Shown here: positions 45,424 through 55,222 of the stretch, piece after piece
Numbering within the stretch: the stretch's first letter is position 1
Layout: each line of letters starts with the position of its first letter
Assembly: GCF_001499675.1 (NCBI RefSeq)
Contig: NZ_LN609302.1
Span: 714,896-778,895, forward strand
Direction of reading: 5' to 3'
Length of the DNA stretch: 64,000 nucleotides
From: Acetobacter ghanensis
GTDB lineage: Bacteria > Pseudomonadota > Alphaproteobacteria > Acetobacterales > Acetobacteraceae
Position numbers and translations under genes: made by a program
Notes under the pieces: model-generated
What the model was told of the DNA's origin: nothing
Database searches by the model: none
The model's input: the letters and a program-made list of their open reading frames with translations, nothing else

Positions 45424-46668
45424 ATGGCGAACCCGACTGAACACGGCGCCTCGGCGGCACAGAGCAATTCCCTCAGGCAGCAGCCAGATGAGCATGGCCA
45501 CTTTGGTGGCCGGTATGGTGGTCGCTTTGTGGCGGAAACGCTTATGCCGCTTATTCTGGAACTGAATGAAGCGTATGAGGCGGCAAAGGCCGACCCTGCT
45601 TTTCATAAGGAACTGGTTTATTACCAGACCGACTATATTGGTCGCCCCAGCCCGCTGTGGTTTGCCCGCCGCATGACCGAAGAACTGGGTGGAGCAAAAA
45701 TATACCTCAAGCGTGAAGAGCTGAACCATACGGGTTCGCACAAGCTCAACAACGTTATGGGGCAGATTCTGCTGGCCCGCCGTATGGGGCGGACCCGTAT
45801 TGTGGCCGAAACCGGAGCAGGCCAGCACGGCGTGGCCACCGCTACGGTCTGCGCCCTGTTTGGCATGAAATGCGTGATCTACATGGGCGCGACCGATGTG
45901 GAACGGCAGAAGCCCAATGTGTTCCGTATGCGCCTGTTGGGAGCAGAAGTCGTGCCTGTGACTGCGGGCGCGGGAACCCTTAAGGATGCCATGAACGAGG
46001 CAATGCGCGACTGGGTGGCCAATGTGGCCGACACTTACATGCTCATTGGTACTGTGGCAGGCCCCCACCCGTATCCTGCCATGGTGCGTGACTTCCAGAG
46101 TGTGATCGGGGAGGAAACCAAAGCCCAGATGCGCGCCGCCGAGGGCCGCCTGCCAGATGTGGTTGTGGCCGCTATTGGGGGCGGCTCTAACGCCATGGGC
46201 ATTTTCTATCCGTTCCTTGATGATGTGTCGGTACGGCTGATTGGGGTAGAAGCAGCAGGCCACGGGTTGGATAGCGGCAAGACCGCAGCCTCCATCGAGC
46301 GCGGCCGTCCCGGTGTGCTGCACGGCAACCGCACGTATTTGCTGCAAAACGCGGATGGGCAGATAGATGAGGCGCATTCCATTAGCGCCGGTCTGGATTA
46401 CCCCGGCGTTGGGCCAGAACATTCATGGCTGAATGATATTGGCCGTGCGGAATATGTGGGTGCGACGGATCAGGAGGCACTGGACGCCTTCCAGCTCTGC
46501 ACACGGCTGGAGGGGATTATTCCAGCCCTCGAATCGGCACATGCCGTGGCCTATGCCGCCAAAATTGCCCCCACCCTGCCCAAGGACACGCTGTTGGTGG
46601 TCAACCTGTCTGGCCGGGGTGATAAAGACATCTTTACTGTTGCCGAGCATCTGGGAGTCACGCTGTGA
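45424..46668 (+). CDS. trpB: Tryptophan synthase beta chain
   Basis: A 414-residue PLP enzyme joining indole and serine. [20 protein letters not shown] marks the N-terminus. PLP lysine is in HTGSHKLNN near residue 107, the phosphate loop is GGGSNAMG, and [14 protein letters not shown] is the loop with the catalytic Glu. The start ATG 45424 follows AGGAC. trpA overlaps its stop by 4 bases. trpF, often upstream in relatives, is not present; corA lies there instead. Confidence 0.96.
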   Translation: MANPTEHGASAAQSNSLRQQPDEHGHFGGRYGGRFVAETLMPLILELNEAYEAAKADPAFHKELVYYQTDYIGRPSPLWFARRMTEELGGAKIYLKREELNHTGSHKLNNVMGQILLARRMGRTRIVAETGAGQHGVATATVCALFGMKCVIYMGATDVERQKPNVFRMRLLGAEVVPVTAGAGTLKDAMNEAMRDWVANVADTYMLIGTVAGPHPYPAMVRDFQSVIGEETKAQMRAAEGRLPDVVVAAIGGGSNAMGIFYPFLDDVSVRLIGVEAAGHGLDSGKTAASIERGRPGVLHGNRTYLLQNADGQIDEAHSISAGLDYPGVGPEHSWLNDIGRAEYVGATDQEALDAFQLCTRLEGIIPALESAHAVAYAAKIAPTLPKDTLLVVNLSGRGDKDIFTVAEHLGVTL

Positions 46669-47498
46669 GCCGTATTGCCGCCCGTTTTAAAGCCCTTGCA
46701 GCCGAAGGCCGTGGCGCGCTCATTCCGTATCTGGAGGCGTATGACCCCGACCGGGCAACATCGCTGGAACTGTTCAAGGCCATGCCAGCCGCAGGTGCCG
46801 ACCTGATTGAGGTTGGTATGCCTTTTTCCGATCCTTCGGCTGATGGTCCGGTTATTCAGGCCGCTGCGCTGCGTGGGCTTAAGGCCGGTGCAACGCTGGT
46901 GGGCGTTCTGGATATGGTGGCCGAGTTCCGTAAGGATGATGATGAAACCCCTGTTATTCTGATGGGGTATGTCAATCCGGTGGAAGCCTATGGGTATGAG
47001 CGGTTCTGTAAGGATGCCGCCGCCGCCGGGGTGGATGGGCTTATTCTGGTGGATCTGCCGCCGGAGGAAGCCGGGGTGATTGCAGCCCCCGCGCAGGCCG
47101 CAGGGTTGGATATGATCCGCCTGGTTGCCCCGACCACACCTGATGCACGGCTGAACTACGTGCTTGGGCACGCATCCGGCTTTGTTTATTATGTCAGCAT
47201 CGTTGGTATTACGGGGACGCGCTCGGCCAGTTCGCACGATCTGGCTGCGGCTATTCCGCGGGTGCGGGCCGCTACCAACTTGCCTATAGCCATTGGTTTT
47301 GGTGTGCGTACCCCAGAGCAGGCTGCACAGGCATCTAGTATTGCGGATGCTGCTGTTGTGGCTTCGGCCCTGCTGGCAACGCTGGCCGAAACACTGGACG
47401 ATCAGGGGCGGGCAACGCCGCAGACCCTGCCGCGTGTTCTGGAGCAGATTCAAGGGCTGGCACAGGCGGTACGCGCAGCAGGCCAGAAGCCGGAATGA
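46665..47498 (+). CDS. trpA: Tryptophan synthase alpha chain
   Basis: A 277-residue TIM barrel cleaving indole-3-glycerol phosphate. Catalytic Glu is in [11 protein letters not shown] and Asp in [10 protein letters not shown]; the phosphate site includes [15 protein letters not shown] and [12 protein letters not shown]. The GTG start overlaps the trpB stop (GTGA). The usual 'PYxTAGDP' is PYLEAYDP here, a mild variation. A flavoprotein gene follows 19 nt later. Confidence 0.95.
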   Translation: MSRIAARFKALAAEGRGALIPYLEAYDPDRATSLELFKAMPAAGADLIEVGMPFSDPSADGPVIQAAALRGLKAGATLVGVLDMVAEFRKDDDETPVILMGYVNPVEAYGYERFCKDAAAAGVDGLILVDLPPEEAGVIAAPAQAAGLDMIRLVAPTTPDARLNYVLGHASGFVYYVSIVGITGTRSASSHDLAAAIPRVRAATNLPIAIGFGVRTPEQAAQASSIADAAVVASALLATLAETLDDQGRATPQTLPRVLEQIQGLAQAVRAAGQKPE

Positions 47499-47517
47499 CC
47501 CACGTTTTCTTCCGCCC

Positions 47518-48775
47518 ATGAGCAATAAACCGCGTATTGTTGTTGTGGGCGGTGGTCCGGCTGGGCTGGCTGCGGCCGAGTATCTGGCCGGGGCCGGGTG
47601 TAGCGTGCGTGTTATGGAACGGATGCCCAGCCTTGGGCGCAAGTTCCTTATGGCAGGGCGGGGTGGGTTAAACATAGCTCACTCCGAGCCGCAGGAAGAC
47701 GTGCTGGAACGGTATGGTCCTGCCAAACCGTGGTTGCAGCCTGCGTTGGATGCGTGGACCATGCAGAACATCCGGGACTGGATGGCAGGGCTGGGGCAGG
47801 AAAGTTTTATTGGCTCTTCCGGTAGGGTTTTTTCCCAAAGGGATGAAGGCCTCCCCCCTGTTGCGGGCATGGCTTGCACGCCTGAACGCCGCTGGCGTGA
47901 CGTTCCAGACCCGTGCCAGTTGGCAGGGGTGGACCGCACAGGACAACCTTCTTTTTAACATTCAGGATCAGATAAACGGAGCGCCACATCAGGCTGAGGT
48001 GGAGGCGGACGCGGTTCTGCTTGCTTTGGGTGGTGCAAGCTGGCCCCGGTTGGGGAGCTGCGGCAACTGGGTTCCACTGCTGCAACAGCGCGGTGTGGAG
48101 GTGGCGCAACTGGAGCCTGCTAATTGTGGGTTTTGCACACGCTGGTCAGCCCTTTTTGCCGAGCGCTTTGCCGGGACCCCCCTCAAGCCGGTTGCATTGA
48201 CCTTTGGCGGCAGGCGTGTGCGGGGCGAAATTGTTGTTACGCGTACCGGGGTGGAAGGTGGCGCGCTCTATGCTCTTTCCCGCATTGTGCGGCAGACCAT
48301 AACAGCCGAGGGGCAGGCCACGGTGTTCTGTGATCTGCGGCCCGATCTGAGCGAGCAGGATATTCTGGACAGGCTACGGGCGACCCGGGTGCGGGAGAGC
48401 CTAAGCAATCGTTTACGCAAAGCGCTCCGGCTTCCGCCTGTTGCCGTGGGTTTGTTGCGTGAGAGCGGGGATATGCCAGCAGACCTGCGGGCTTTGGCCG
48501 GGCGGATCAAGGCCGTGCCATTGACGTTTGACGCACCGGAACCGCTGACCCGCGCCATTTCCACGGCGGGAGGGGTCACGCAGGCTGCGTGTGACGAATC
48601 CTTTATGCTCCGGGCTGTGCCCGGTGTGTTTGTTGCAGGCGAAATGCTGGACTGGGAGGCCCCGACAGGCGGCTATCTGCTCCATGCTAGCCTTGCAACG
48701 GGGCGTGCTGCCGCAAAGGGCATGGTCGCATGGTTGCAGAAAGGTGGGGCAAGACGGTATCCCCTCCAACCATGA
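47518..48775 (+). pseudogene. TIGR03862-type FAD-dependent flavoprotein, frameshifted
   Basis: A HI0933-like flavoprotein read in two frames. From ATG 47518: VVVGGGPAGLAAAEYLAGAG (FAD loop), GRKFLMAGRGGLNIAHSEP and IGSSGRVF, then an aberrant frame ending near 47958. The other frame resumes FPKGMKASPLLRAWLARLNA, VLLALGGASWPRLG and the C-terminal VPGVFVAGEMLDWEAPTGGY. The join is a run of six T at 47828-47833; five would give GRVFPKGMKASP as expected. The C-terminal stop overlaps the ATG of the next gene (ATGA). Function of the family is unknown. Confidence 0.88.
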
Positions 48776-50253
48776 ACAGCATGATTACAATGGGGGAAGT
48801 GCCGGGGGGTGGTCCGGCACAGATGGACCTTGGCGAGCTACTGGCCACCCGTCTGCTGGTTCAGGGGAATTCCGGGTCGGGCAAGTCGCACCTGTTGCGG
48901 CGTTTGCTGGAGCAGTCCGCCCGCATGGTGCAGCAGGCTATTATTGACCCCGAAGGGGACTTTGTCAGTCTGGCCGAAAAATTCGGTCATCTGGTCATAG
49001 ATGGTGCGGACCATTCAGAAATGGCCCTGCACGCGGCGGGTGAGCGGATGCGGATGCACCGGGCCTCTGTTGTGCTCAACCTGGAAGGGTTGGATGCGGA
49101 GCAGCAAATGCGTTGGGCTGCGGCTTTTCTGGGCGGTATGTTCGAGGTGCCCCGCCAGTACTGGTACCCGGTTTTGGTTGTGGTGGACGAAGCCCAGCTT
49201 TTTGCCCCGGCTGCTGCGGGTGAGGTCTCGGACGAAGCCCGCCGGGCCTCCCTTGGCGCTATGACCAACCTGATGTGCCGTGGGCGCAAGCGTGGGCTGG
49301 CAGGTGTTATTGCCACGCAGCGTTTGGCCAAACTGGCCAAGAACGTCGCGGCGGAAGCCTCCAACTTTCTGATGGGGCGGACGTTTCTGGATATTGATAT
49401 GGCGCGTGCGGCCGACCTTCTGGGTATGGAGCGCAGGCAGGCCGAAGCATTCCGTGACCTTGCGCGGGGTACGTTTGTGGCCCTTGGGCCAGCCTTGAGC
49501 CGCAGACCTGTTTCCGTCCGGATTGGTGCAGTGGAGACGGAAAGCCGCTCTGCTGGCCCGGTTCTGGCGCCATTTGAGCCTCCTTCAGCCCCCGTGCATG
49601 AGCTTATTCTGGCACCTGTCCCTGTGCAGGAACTGCCCGCCCGCCAGCGCAAGGCCCCAGCTCCCGCCGCCCCGGATCTGCTGACGCAGCTTGCCGCCCA
49701 TGGGGAAGCACAGGCCAATGTGCAGGCCGAGCAGGAACAGGCGGAAGAAACGCCGGAAACACAGGCCGAGCGGGAAGCCCGCATGAACGCCATTCTGCGG
49801 GACATGATGGAGGATGAGGATTCGTCCTTCCGGCCCGTGCCTGTTTTGTATCAGGATTTTCTGGTGCGCTGCCGCATTGCGGGGTTGGGCCGGAATGCGC
49901 TGGACCTACGGCGCTTTAACCGTGCATTGGCGACTGCCCGCAGCGGGGTGAGCGAGGACATGTCTGCCTCCCCCGAATGGCAGGAGGCTGAGGCGCGCGC
50001 ATCCGCCCTGCCGGAGGATTTGCAGGCCGTCTTTCTGTTTCTGGCCCGTGCGGCCATCGAGCGTACGCCCTGCCCATCCGATGCCCAGATTGCAAAGGTT
50101 TATGGCACGGTTTCCAAAGGTCGGGCGCGCCGTCTGCTGGCATGGTTCGAGGACCAGAATCAGGTGGTTCTGCGGGCCGATGGTGTGGGGCGGCGGGTGC
50201 TGACCTTTATAGGAACAGGGTGGGAAACACTGCCCGGTGTGGCCGATGGCTGA
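48772..50253 (+). CDS. HerA-like ATP-binding protein (DUF87)
   Basis: A 493-residue P-loop ATPase. Walker A is GNSGSGKSHL near residue 34, Walker B is VLVVVDEAQLF near residue 145, and ATQRLAKLAKNVAAEASNFL matches the HerA/FtsK-like sensor region. The C-terminal third is Glu/Ala-rich, then a winged-helix-like tail (DAQIAKVYGTVSKGRARRL). HerA ATPases usually act with the NurA nuclease, but no nuclease gene is adjacent. ATG 48772 overlaps the upstream stop. Role unknown. Confidence 0.85.
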   Translation: MNSMITMGEVPGGGPAQMDLGELLATRLLVQGNSGSGKSHLLRRLLEQSARMVQQAIIDPEGDFVSLAEKFGHLVIDGADHSEMALHAAGERMRMHRASVVLNLEGLDAEQQMRWAAAFLGGMFEVPRQYWYPVLVVVDEAQLFAPAAAGEVSDEARRASLGAMTNLMCRGRKRGLAGVIATQRLAKLAKNVAAEASNFLMGRTFLDIDMARAADLLGMERRQAEAFRDLARGTFVALGPALSRRPVSVRIGAVETESRSAGPVLAPFEPPSAPVHELILAPVPVQELPARQRKAPAPAAPDLLTQLAAHGEAQANVQAEQEQAEETPETQAEREARMNAILRDMMEDEDSSFRPVPVLYQDFLVRCRIAGLGRNALDLRRFNRALATARSGVSEDMSASPEWQEAEARASALPEDLQAVFLFLARAAIERTPCPSDAQIAKVYGTVSKGRARRLLAWFEDQNQVVLRADGVGRRVLTFIGTGWETLPGVADG

Positions 50254-50342
50254 CCAACCCACCTGATTTTGTGTGGGAAAAGGCGCAAAAGAACACGCCC
50301 GCGGGCATGACGGGCGGAGCGGGGAGTGCTATAGCCCGAGGC

Positions 50343-51491
50343 ATGACGGACGACCCGCCCTTTAGCCCGGCCCTGCTGCCTGCTGGCTTTGTAGATCTGC
50401 TCACCCCCGATGCCCGAACGGAAGCGCGGGGTGTGGCGACCCTTATGGATGTGTTTGCCTCCCATGGCTACGACAGCGTCCGCCCGCCTCTTATGGAATT
50501 TGAGGAGACCTACCTTGCTGGTGCAGGGGTGGCTCTGGCGGAGCAGTGCTTTAGGGTTATGGACCCTGACACGCGGCGCATGATGGTGCTGCGCCCAGAT
50601 ATTACACCGCAAATTGCCCGCATGGCTGCGACTCGTGTTGGCGGCCTGCCGCGCCCGCTCCGTGTCTCCTACGCGGGGACCTGTGTTGTGGTGGCACCCG
50701 TTGCTGCGGAAGAAAGCAGCCGCCAGATCATGCAGACCGGCATTGAGCTGATTGGCCCGGATTCGCCCGAGGCTGATGCCGAGGTCATGTCTATTGGGGC
50801 AGAAGCCCTGATGCGCCTTGGCGTGAAGGATGTTTCCTTCGATCTGACCATGCCTCCCTTCATTCCGGCCTTGCTGGAAGAAGCTGGCGTGCCAGCAGCC
50901 CATCGCCCGGCGTTGATGCGCGCACTGGACCGCAAGGATGCAGCCGCCGTTGCCCAACACGGTGGGGCGCTTGCTGCAACGCTTATTGCTCTTCTGGATG
51001 CTACGGGTGCGGCAGAGCACACGGTGGCGCAACTGGCCGAGCTGACGCTACCGCCAAAGGCCCGCATTATTCTGGACCGGTTGATTGATACGGTTGCGGC
51101 CCTGCGGGAGATATGCCCGAGTCTGCGCATGACCGTGGACCCGGTGGAGTTCCGGGGCTGGAAGTACCATACCGGTGTTTGTGTAACGCTATTTGCCGTT
51201 GGCCGTTCGGAAGAACTGGGGCGTGGCGGGCGTTACATCTGCAATGATAACGAACCGGCCTGTGGGCTTACTCTGCGGCCTGATGTGCTTTTCCGCATGA
51301 TTCCGCCTACCCCGGCCCGTGTGCGTGTATATCTGGCCGCTAATGCGGACCGGCACGAGGCCGCCTCCCTGCGTGAGCAGGGCTACGCCACCGTGCGAGG
51401 CTTTGCATCTGGCCCGCAGGCGGAGGCCGAGGCCCGGCATCTGGGTTGTGGCATTCTACTTACAGGCACCCAACGGGTGGACCTTGCCTGA
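50343..51491 (+). CDS. hisZ: ATP phosphoribosyltransferase regulatory subunit
   Basis: A 382-residue HisRS-like protein without aminoacylation activity, which activates short-form HisG in histidine synthesis. Motif 2-like segments are visible: MVLRPDITPQIARMAATRVG and LRVSYAGTCVV. RGWKYHTGVCVTLF and GRGGRYICND match the histidinyl motifs in altered form. Presence implies a short HisG elsewhere. A hairpin overlaps its stop, and purA follows after 68 nt. Confidence 0.9.
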   Translation: MTDDPPFSPALLPAGFVDLLTPDARTEARGVATLMDVFASHGYDSVRPPLMEFEETYLAGAGVALAEQCFRVMDPDTRRMMVLRPDITPQIARMAATRVGGLPRPLRVSYAGTCVVVAPVAAEESSRQIMQTGIELIGPDSPEADAEVMSIGAEALMRLGVKDVSFDLTMPPFIPALLEEAGVPAAHRPALMRALDRKDAAAVAQHGGALAATLIALLDATGAAEHTVAQLAELTLPPKARIILDRLIDTVAALREICPSLRMTVDPVEFRGWKYHTGVCVTLFAVGRSEELGRGGRYICNDNEPACGLTLRPDVLFRMIPPTPARVRVYLAANADRHEAASLREQGYATVRGFASGPQAEAEARHLGCGILLTGTQRVDLA

Positions 51492-51507
51492 GGGATTGCC
51501 CTCAGGC
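51486..51507 (+). terminator. Hairpin at the end of hisZ
   Basis: GCCTGAGGG-ATTG-CCCTCAGGC gives a 9-bp perfect stem across the hisZ stop, followed by TGATTTTCCGTTTTT. A moderate terminator before purA. Confidence 0.6.
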
Positions 51508-51559
51508 CTGATTTTCCGTTTTTGACCAGCAGGCAGTTTTTTTCAGGAGCAGACCGTCT

Positions 51560-52849
51560 ATGTCCAACGTAACCGTGATCGGCGCCCAGTGGGGTGACGA
51601 AGGCAAAGGCAAAATCGTTGACTGGCTGGCCAGTCGGGCCGACGTGGTGGTGCGTTTTCAGGGTGGTCACAATGCTGGCCATACGTTGGTTGTTGGCAAT
51701 CAGGTTTACAAGCTGTCCCTTCTGCCATCCGGCGTTGTCAGCGGTAAGCTCGGCATTATCGGCAATGGCGTGGTGGTTGACCCGCAGGCACTGCTGGGTG
51801 AAATCGCCCGTATTGGCGAACAGGGGCTGAAGGTCACGCCGGAAACCCTGAAAATTGCCGAAAACGTGCCCCTTATTCTGCCTGTGCATGGTGCGCTGGA
51901 CCGCGCGCGTGAGGCCGCACGTGGTGACCGCAAAATTGGTACCACGGGCCGTGGGATTGGCCCCGCGTACGAAGACAAGGTGGCGCGTCGTGCCATTCGT
52001 CTGTGCGATCTGGCCGAGCCGGAAACGCTGGACTGGAAGCTGGACGAGCTTCTTCTGCACCACAATACGCTGCTGGCTGGCCTTGGTGCGCCGACTTTCT
52101 CCAAGGAAGAGCTGCTTGCCTTCCTCTCTGATGTTGCGCCCAAGGTGCTGCCGTTCATGGCCGCCACGTGGGATATTCTGGACGATGCCCGCCGGAATGG
52201 TCGCCGTATCCTGTTTGAAGGTGCGCAGGCGGTCATGCTGGATGTGGACCACGGCACCTATCCGTTTGTAACCAGTTCCAACACGGTTGCCTCCAATGCA
52301 GGTACCGGGTCTGGTATGGGGCCATCTGCTGCCGGGTTTGTGCTGGGTATTGCCAAGGCCTATTGCACCCGTGTGGGTGAAGGGCCTTTCCCGACCGAAC
52401 TGCATGATGCCATTGGCCGCCGCCTTGGTGAACGTGGGCACGAATTTGGTACGGTTACGGGGCGTGCGCGCCGTTGTGGCTGGTTTGATGCTGTTCTGGT
52501 CCGCCATGCCGTGCGGGTTGGTGGCATCAATGGTCTGGCGCTGACCAAGCTGGACGTGCTGGATGGTCTGGATGAGATCAACATCTGTGTTGGTTACGAA
52601 CTGGATGGCCAGAAGATAGAACGGTTCCCGTCCGGTTCGGCCGCGCAGCAGCGTGTGCGCCCGATTTATGAAACGATTGAAGGCTGGAAAGAAACCACGC
52701 AGGGTGCGCGCCGCTGGGCAGACCTGCCTGCGCAGGCCATCAAATATGTGCGCCGGGTGGAAGAACTGGTTGGCGCTCCGGTTACGCTGCTTTCCACCAG
52801 CCCAGACCGGGATGACACCATTCTGGTGCGTGACCCGTTTGAAGACTGA
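51560..52849 (+). CDS. purA: Adenylosuccinate synthetase
   Basis: A 429-residue GTP-dependent enzyme making adenylosuccinate from IMP and aspartate. The N-terminal P-loop is [17 protein letters not shown] with the catalytic Asp and Lys; [13 protein letters not shown] holds the catalytic His. [19 protein letters not shown] and the C-terminal [10 protein letters not shown] are typical. CAGGAG lies upstream of the ATG. Confidence 0.96.
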   Translation: MSNVTVIGAQWGDEGKGKIVDWLASRADVVVRFQGGHNAGHTLVVGNQVYKLSLLPSGVVSGKLGIIGNGVVVDPQALLGEIARIGEQGLKVTPETLKIAENVPLILPVHGALDRAREAARGDRKIGTTGRGIGPAYEDKVARRAIRLCDLAEPETLDWKLDELLLHHNTLLAGLGAPTFSKEELLAFLSDVAPKVLPFMAATWDILDDARRNGRRILFEGAQAVMLDVDHGTYPFVTSSNTVASNAGTGSGMGPSAAGFVLGIAKAYCTRVGEGPFPTELHDAIGRRLGERGHEFGTVTGRARRCGWFDAVLVRHAVRVGGINGLALTKLDVLDGLDEINICVGYELDGQKIERFPSGSAAQQRVRPIYETIEGWKETTQGARRWADLPAQAIKYVRRVEELVGAPVTLLSTSPDRDDTILVRDPFED

Positions 52850-52875
52850 TTTGTGACGTTCTCATGACGTCTTTT

Positions 52876-52906
52876 AAAAGCCTCCGCCCTGTGTGGGGGC
52901 TTTTTT
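52876..52906 (+). terminator. Terminator after purA
   Basis: AAAAGCCTCC and GGGGGCTTTT pair over 10 bp (one G-U) with a 9-nt loop, followed by a T run. Confidence 0.88.
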
Positions 52907-53047
52907 GTTGGAGCAAAAGGTCTTTTCAGGCGTAGGTCATAAAAGATTCACAAAGCGTTTTTTGCCGTGTGATCGGCGGATTTTGGACATGTGCCAACGG
53001 CGCTAACATGGTCGAACAAGGGTTTTAGGTGGTCGGATGGTTGTTTT

Positions 53048-53065
53048 TTGTCATCTGCGCGTCAT
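53048..53065 (+). promoter_or_regulatory. Pho box upstream of phoB
   Basis: TTGTCAT and GCGTCAT are 7-base direct repeats whose starts are 11 nt apart (N4 spacer CTGC), the PhoB-binding architecture. It lies 35 nt before the phoB start and suggests autoregulation. Confidence 0.65.
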
Positions 53066-53099
53066 ATCCTAGTGGCAGGTTTTTAAAGGGCATTCTGGT

Positions 53100-53795
53100 A
53101 TGCACAAGGCAGATCTTCTGGTTGTTGAGGATGATCCGGCACTCGCCCGGCTTGTTTGTTACAATCTGGAAAAACAGGGTTACATGGTACGCCATGCGGC
53201 GGATGGCGAGGCGGCACTGGAATATGTGCGCCAGCGTCGGCCCGACCTGATTCTGCTGGACTGGATGCTGCCGGGCATTTCTGGTCTGGAGGTTTGCCGC
53301 CGTCTACGTGAGCAGGCCAGAACAGCAGCGCTCCCCATCATTATGTTCAGTGCGCGGGGGGAGGAAGCAGATACTATTCGCGGGCTGGATACAGGGGCGG
53401 ATGATTATCTGGTTAAGCCCTTTAGCATGGATGCGCTGTTTGCCCGCGTTAAAGCCATTCTTCGGCGTGCCCCCCCGGCGGATAAAACTCTGCGGTTTGA
53501 TACGCTGGTCATGGACCGGGTCAGCCATAAGGTGGAGCGTGATGGCCGCCTGCTGTCCCTTGGGCCTACGGAATACCGTCTGCTGGAATTTCTGATGCTG
53601 CACCCGGCTCAGGTTTTCTCGCGCGAGGAACTGCTTAAACATGCGTGGGAGCGCAGCTCCTTTGTGGAACTGCGCACAGTGGATGTGCATATTCGCCGCC
53701 TGCGGCAGACCCTGAACGAAGGGGGCGGAGTGGACCTTATTCGCACCGTGCGCGCCCGTGGTTATGCGCTGGATAAAGTGCAGGATCAGGACTAA
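53100..53795 (+). CDS. phoB: Phosphate regulon response regulator PhoB
   Basis: A 231-residue OmpR-type regulator. Receiver residues: VEDDPA, phospho-Asp in DLILLDWMLPGISG near residue 54, Thr/Ser in IMFSARGEE and Lys in LVKPFS. The DNA-binding winged helix includes LGPTEYRLLEFLMLHP and VELRTVDVHIRRLRQTL, very close to PhoB. A Pho box precedes it. phoR follows 31 nt later, then pstS. Confidence 0.93.
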   Translation: MHKADLLVVEDDPALARLVCYNLEKQGYMVRHAADGEAALEYVRQRRPDLILLDWMLPGISGLEVCRRLREQARTAALPIIMFSARGEEADTIRGLDTGADDYLVKPFSMDALFARVKAILRRAPPADKTLRFDTLVMDRVSHKVERDGRLLSLGPTEYRLLEFLMLHPAQVFSREELLKHAWERSSFVELRTVDVHIRRLRQTLNEGGGVDLIRTVRARGYALDKVQDQD

Positions 53796-53826
53796 GTAAC
53801 CACACCGCAGAAAGGGGCGGCTGATC

Positions 53827-55089
53827 ATGCATGCTTGGCTGGCGGCCCTCTATGGTATGGCTGGGGGTGGCGCGTTGGCGGCTTTACCGCTGTTTTTTGC
53901 GCGTTCTGACCGCTTTGAACCAATGCCTGACGATTCCGACAGGCAGAAAAATCGTTCAGGGCGGGAGGCGGCCTCTGCGGTCACGCTGGACGAAGTGATG
54001 GCCTGCCTGCCTGCCGCCACACTGGTGTTGAATGATACACGCTTACCCTGTGTGATTTCGCCCGAAGCCAAAAGGCAGTTTACCAACAGCATTGGCAGTA
54101 TTATTCGCCACCCGGCTTTTCAAAGCTGTGTGGACAGGCTTCTGGCACAAAAAAAGGAAGAGTCGCAGCCTGTTGAGACGCTGATTGTGCTGGACGTTCC
54201 TCATTACCGGATTGTGCGGGCCTGGTTTCACAAAAAAACAGTGCCGGATGTTTTCCTTTCCGAAGGGTACCGGAAAGGAGGAGGAGCGTTTTCCTCCCGA
54301 ACAACGCTGGTTTTTGTCGCATTGCATGATGAGACGGAAGCCGTACTGGCCGAGCAGCAGCATACGGATTTTGTTGCTTTTGCCAGCCATGAACTGCGTA
54401 CACCACTGGCATCATTGTTGGGCTTTATAGAAACCCTGCAAGGCCCGGCTGCGGATGACCCGGTTATTCAAAAAGAGTTTCTGGGTATCATGTCTGAACA
54501 GGCCAAGCGGATGCAGCGGTTGCTGGACGGGTTGCTGTACCTGTCGCGCGTGCAAATGCAGGAACACCATAGACCGACTGATACTATTGGCATTGCCGAC
54601 CTACTCAAACGTCTGTCTGATGAGGTGTCGGGGTTGCTGGCTGGCAAACCTGTGCGTTTTCAGGTGCAGGCCGATGGTGTGCAGGAACTGTGCGTGCAGG
54701 GGGATGAGGCGCAGCTTTTGCAGGTTTTGATGAACCTTGTGGAGAATGCGCTCAAATATGGTCTGTCTGACCGCGGAAAGCGCAATGATGACCCCTTGGG
54801 CATCACTGTAAGCTGTGTGCGGGCGCCCAAAAATGCAGGCTGGCCAACCGACCCGGGCCTTGTGCTGAGTGTTGAAGACACTGGCCCCGGTATTCCGGCT
54901 CGGCACCTCAACCGTCTGACGGAACGGTTTTATCGTGTGGCCAAAACGGCATCCAGCGTGCAGGGCAGTGGGTTAGGGCTGGCCATTGTCCAGCAGATTC
55001 TGGCGCGTCACGATGGGCGTTTTGCCGTGGAAAGCACGGTGGGCGAAGGCACAACCTGCCGTATATGGCTGCCGCTCCTTAGTGCGTAA
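53827..55089 (+). CDS. phoR: Phosphate regulon sensor kinase PhoR
   Basis: A 420-residue histidine kinase with one N-terminal transmembrane segment (ALYGMAGGGALAALPLFFA) and no large periplasmic domain, like PhoR. A PAS-like region (residues 55-170) precedes HisKA FASHELRTPLASLLGFIETL (His near 190) and HATPase NLVENALKYG, VEDTGPGIP and GSGLGLAIVQQIL. It phosphorylates PhoB when phosphate is low. Confidence 0.9.
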   Translation: MHAWLAALYGMAGGGALAALPLFFARSDRFEPMPDDSDRQKNRSGREAASAVTLDEVMACLPAATLVLNDTRLPCVISPEAKRQFTNSIGSIIRHPAFQSCVDRLLAQKKEESQPVETLIVLDVPHYRIVRAWFHKKTVPDVFLSEGYRKGGGAFSSRTTLVFVALHDETEAVLAEQQHTDFVAFASHELRTPLASLLGFIETLQGPAADDPVIQKEFLGIMSEQAKRMQRLLDGLLYLSRVQMQEHHRPTDTIGIADLLKRLSDEVSGLLAGKPVRFQVQADGVQELCVQGDEAQLLQVLMNLVENALKYGLSDRGKRNDDPLGITVSCVRAPKNAGWPTDPGLVLSVEDTGPGIPARHLNRLTERFYRVAKTASSVQGSGLGLAIVQQILARHDGRFAVESTVGEGTTCRIWLPLLSA

Positions 55090-55091
55090 CT

Positions 55092-55120
55092 CTGTCATAA
55101 AACCGTCACGTAAATGTCCT
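55092..55120 (+). promoter_or_regulatory. Triple Pho box upstream of pstS
   Basis: CTGTCAT (55092), CCGTCAC (55103) and ATGTCCT (55114) are three 7-base repeats with an exact 11-nt period, starting right after the phoR stop. This is the best-conserved Pho box in the window. Confidence 0.82.
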
Positions 55121-55222
55121 GAAAGCATAACACCATTTTACCCTGACATCCTTTAACCCGGAGTGGCACGGCGCGTTTTTGCTGCCGGAAGCTTTTGCAA
55201 TTGGCTCAGGGAAAAAACCAAC

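Noticed and set aside
45208..46422. A 404-codon minus-strand frame opposite trpB
   Set aside because: Shadow of trpB; the product is not protein-like.
52934..52951. A second Pho box (AGGTCAT...GATTCAC) upstream of phoB
   Set aside because: The 11-nt spacing is present but the second repeat matches poorly.
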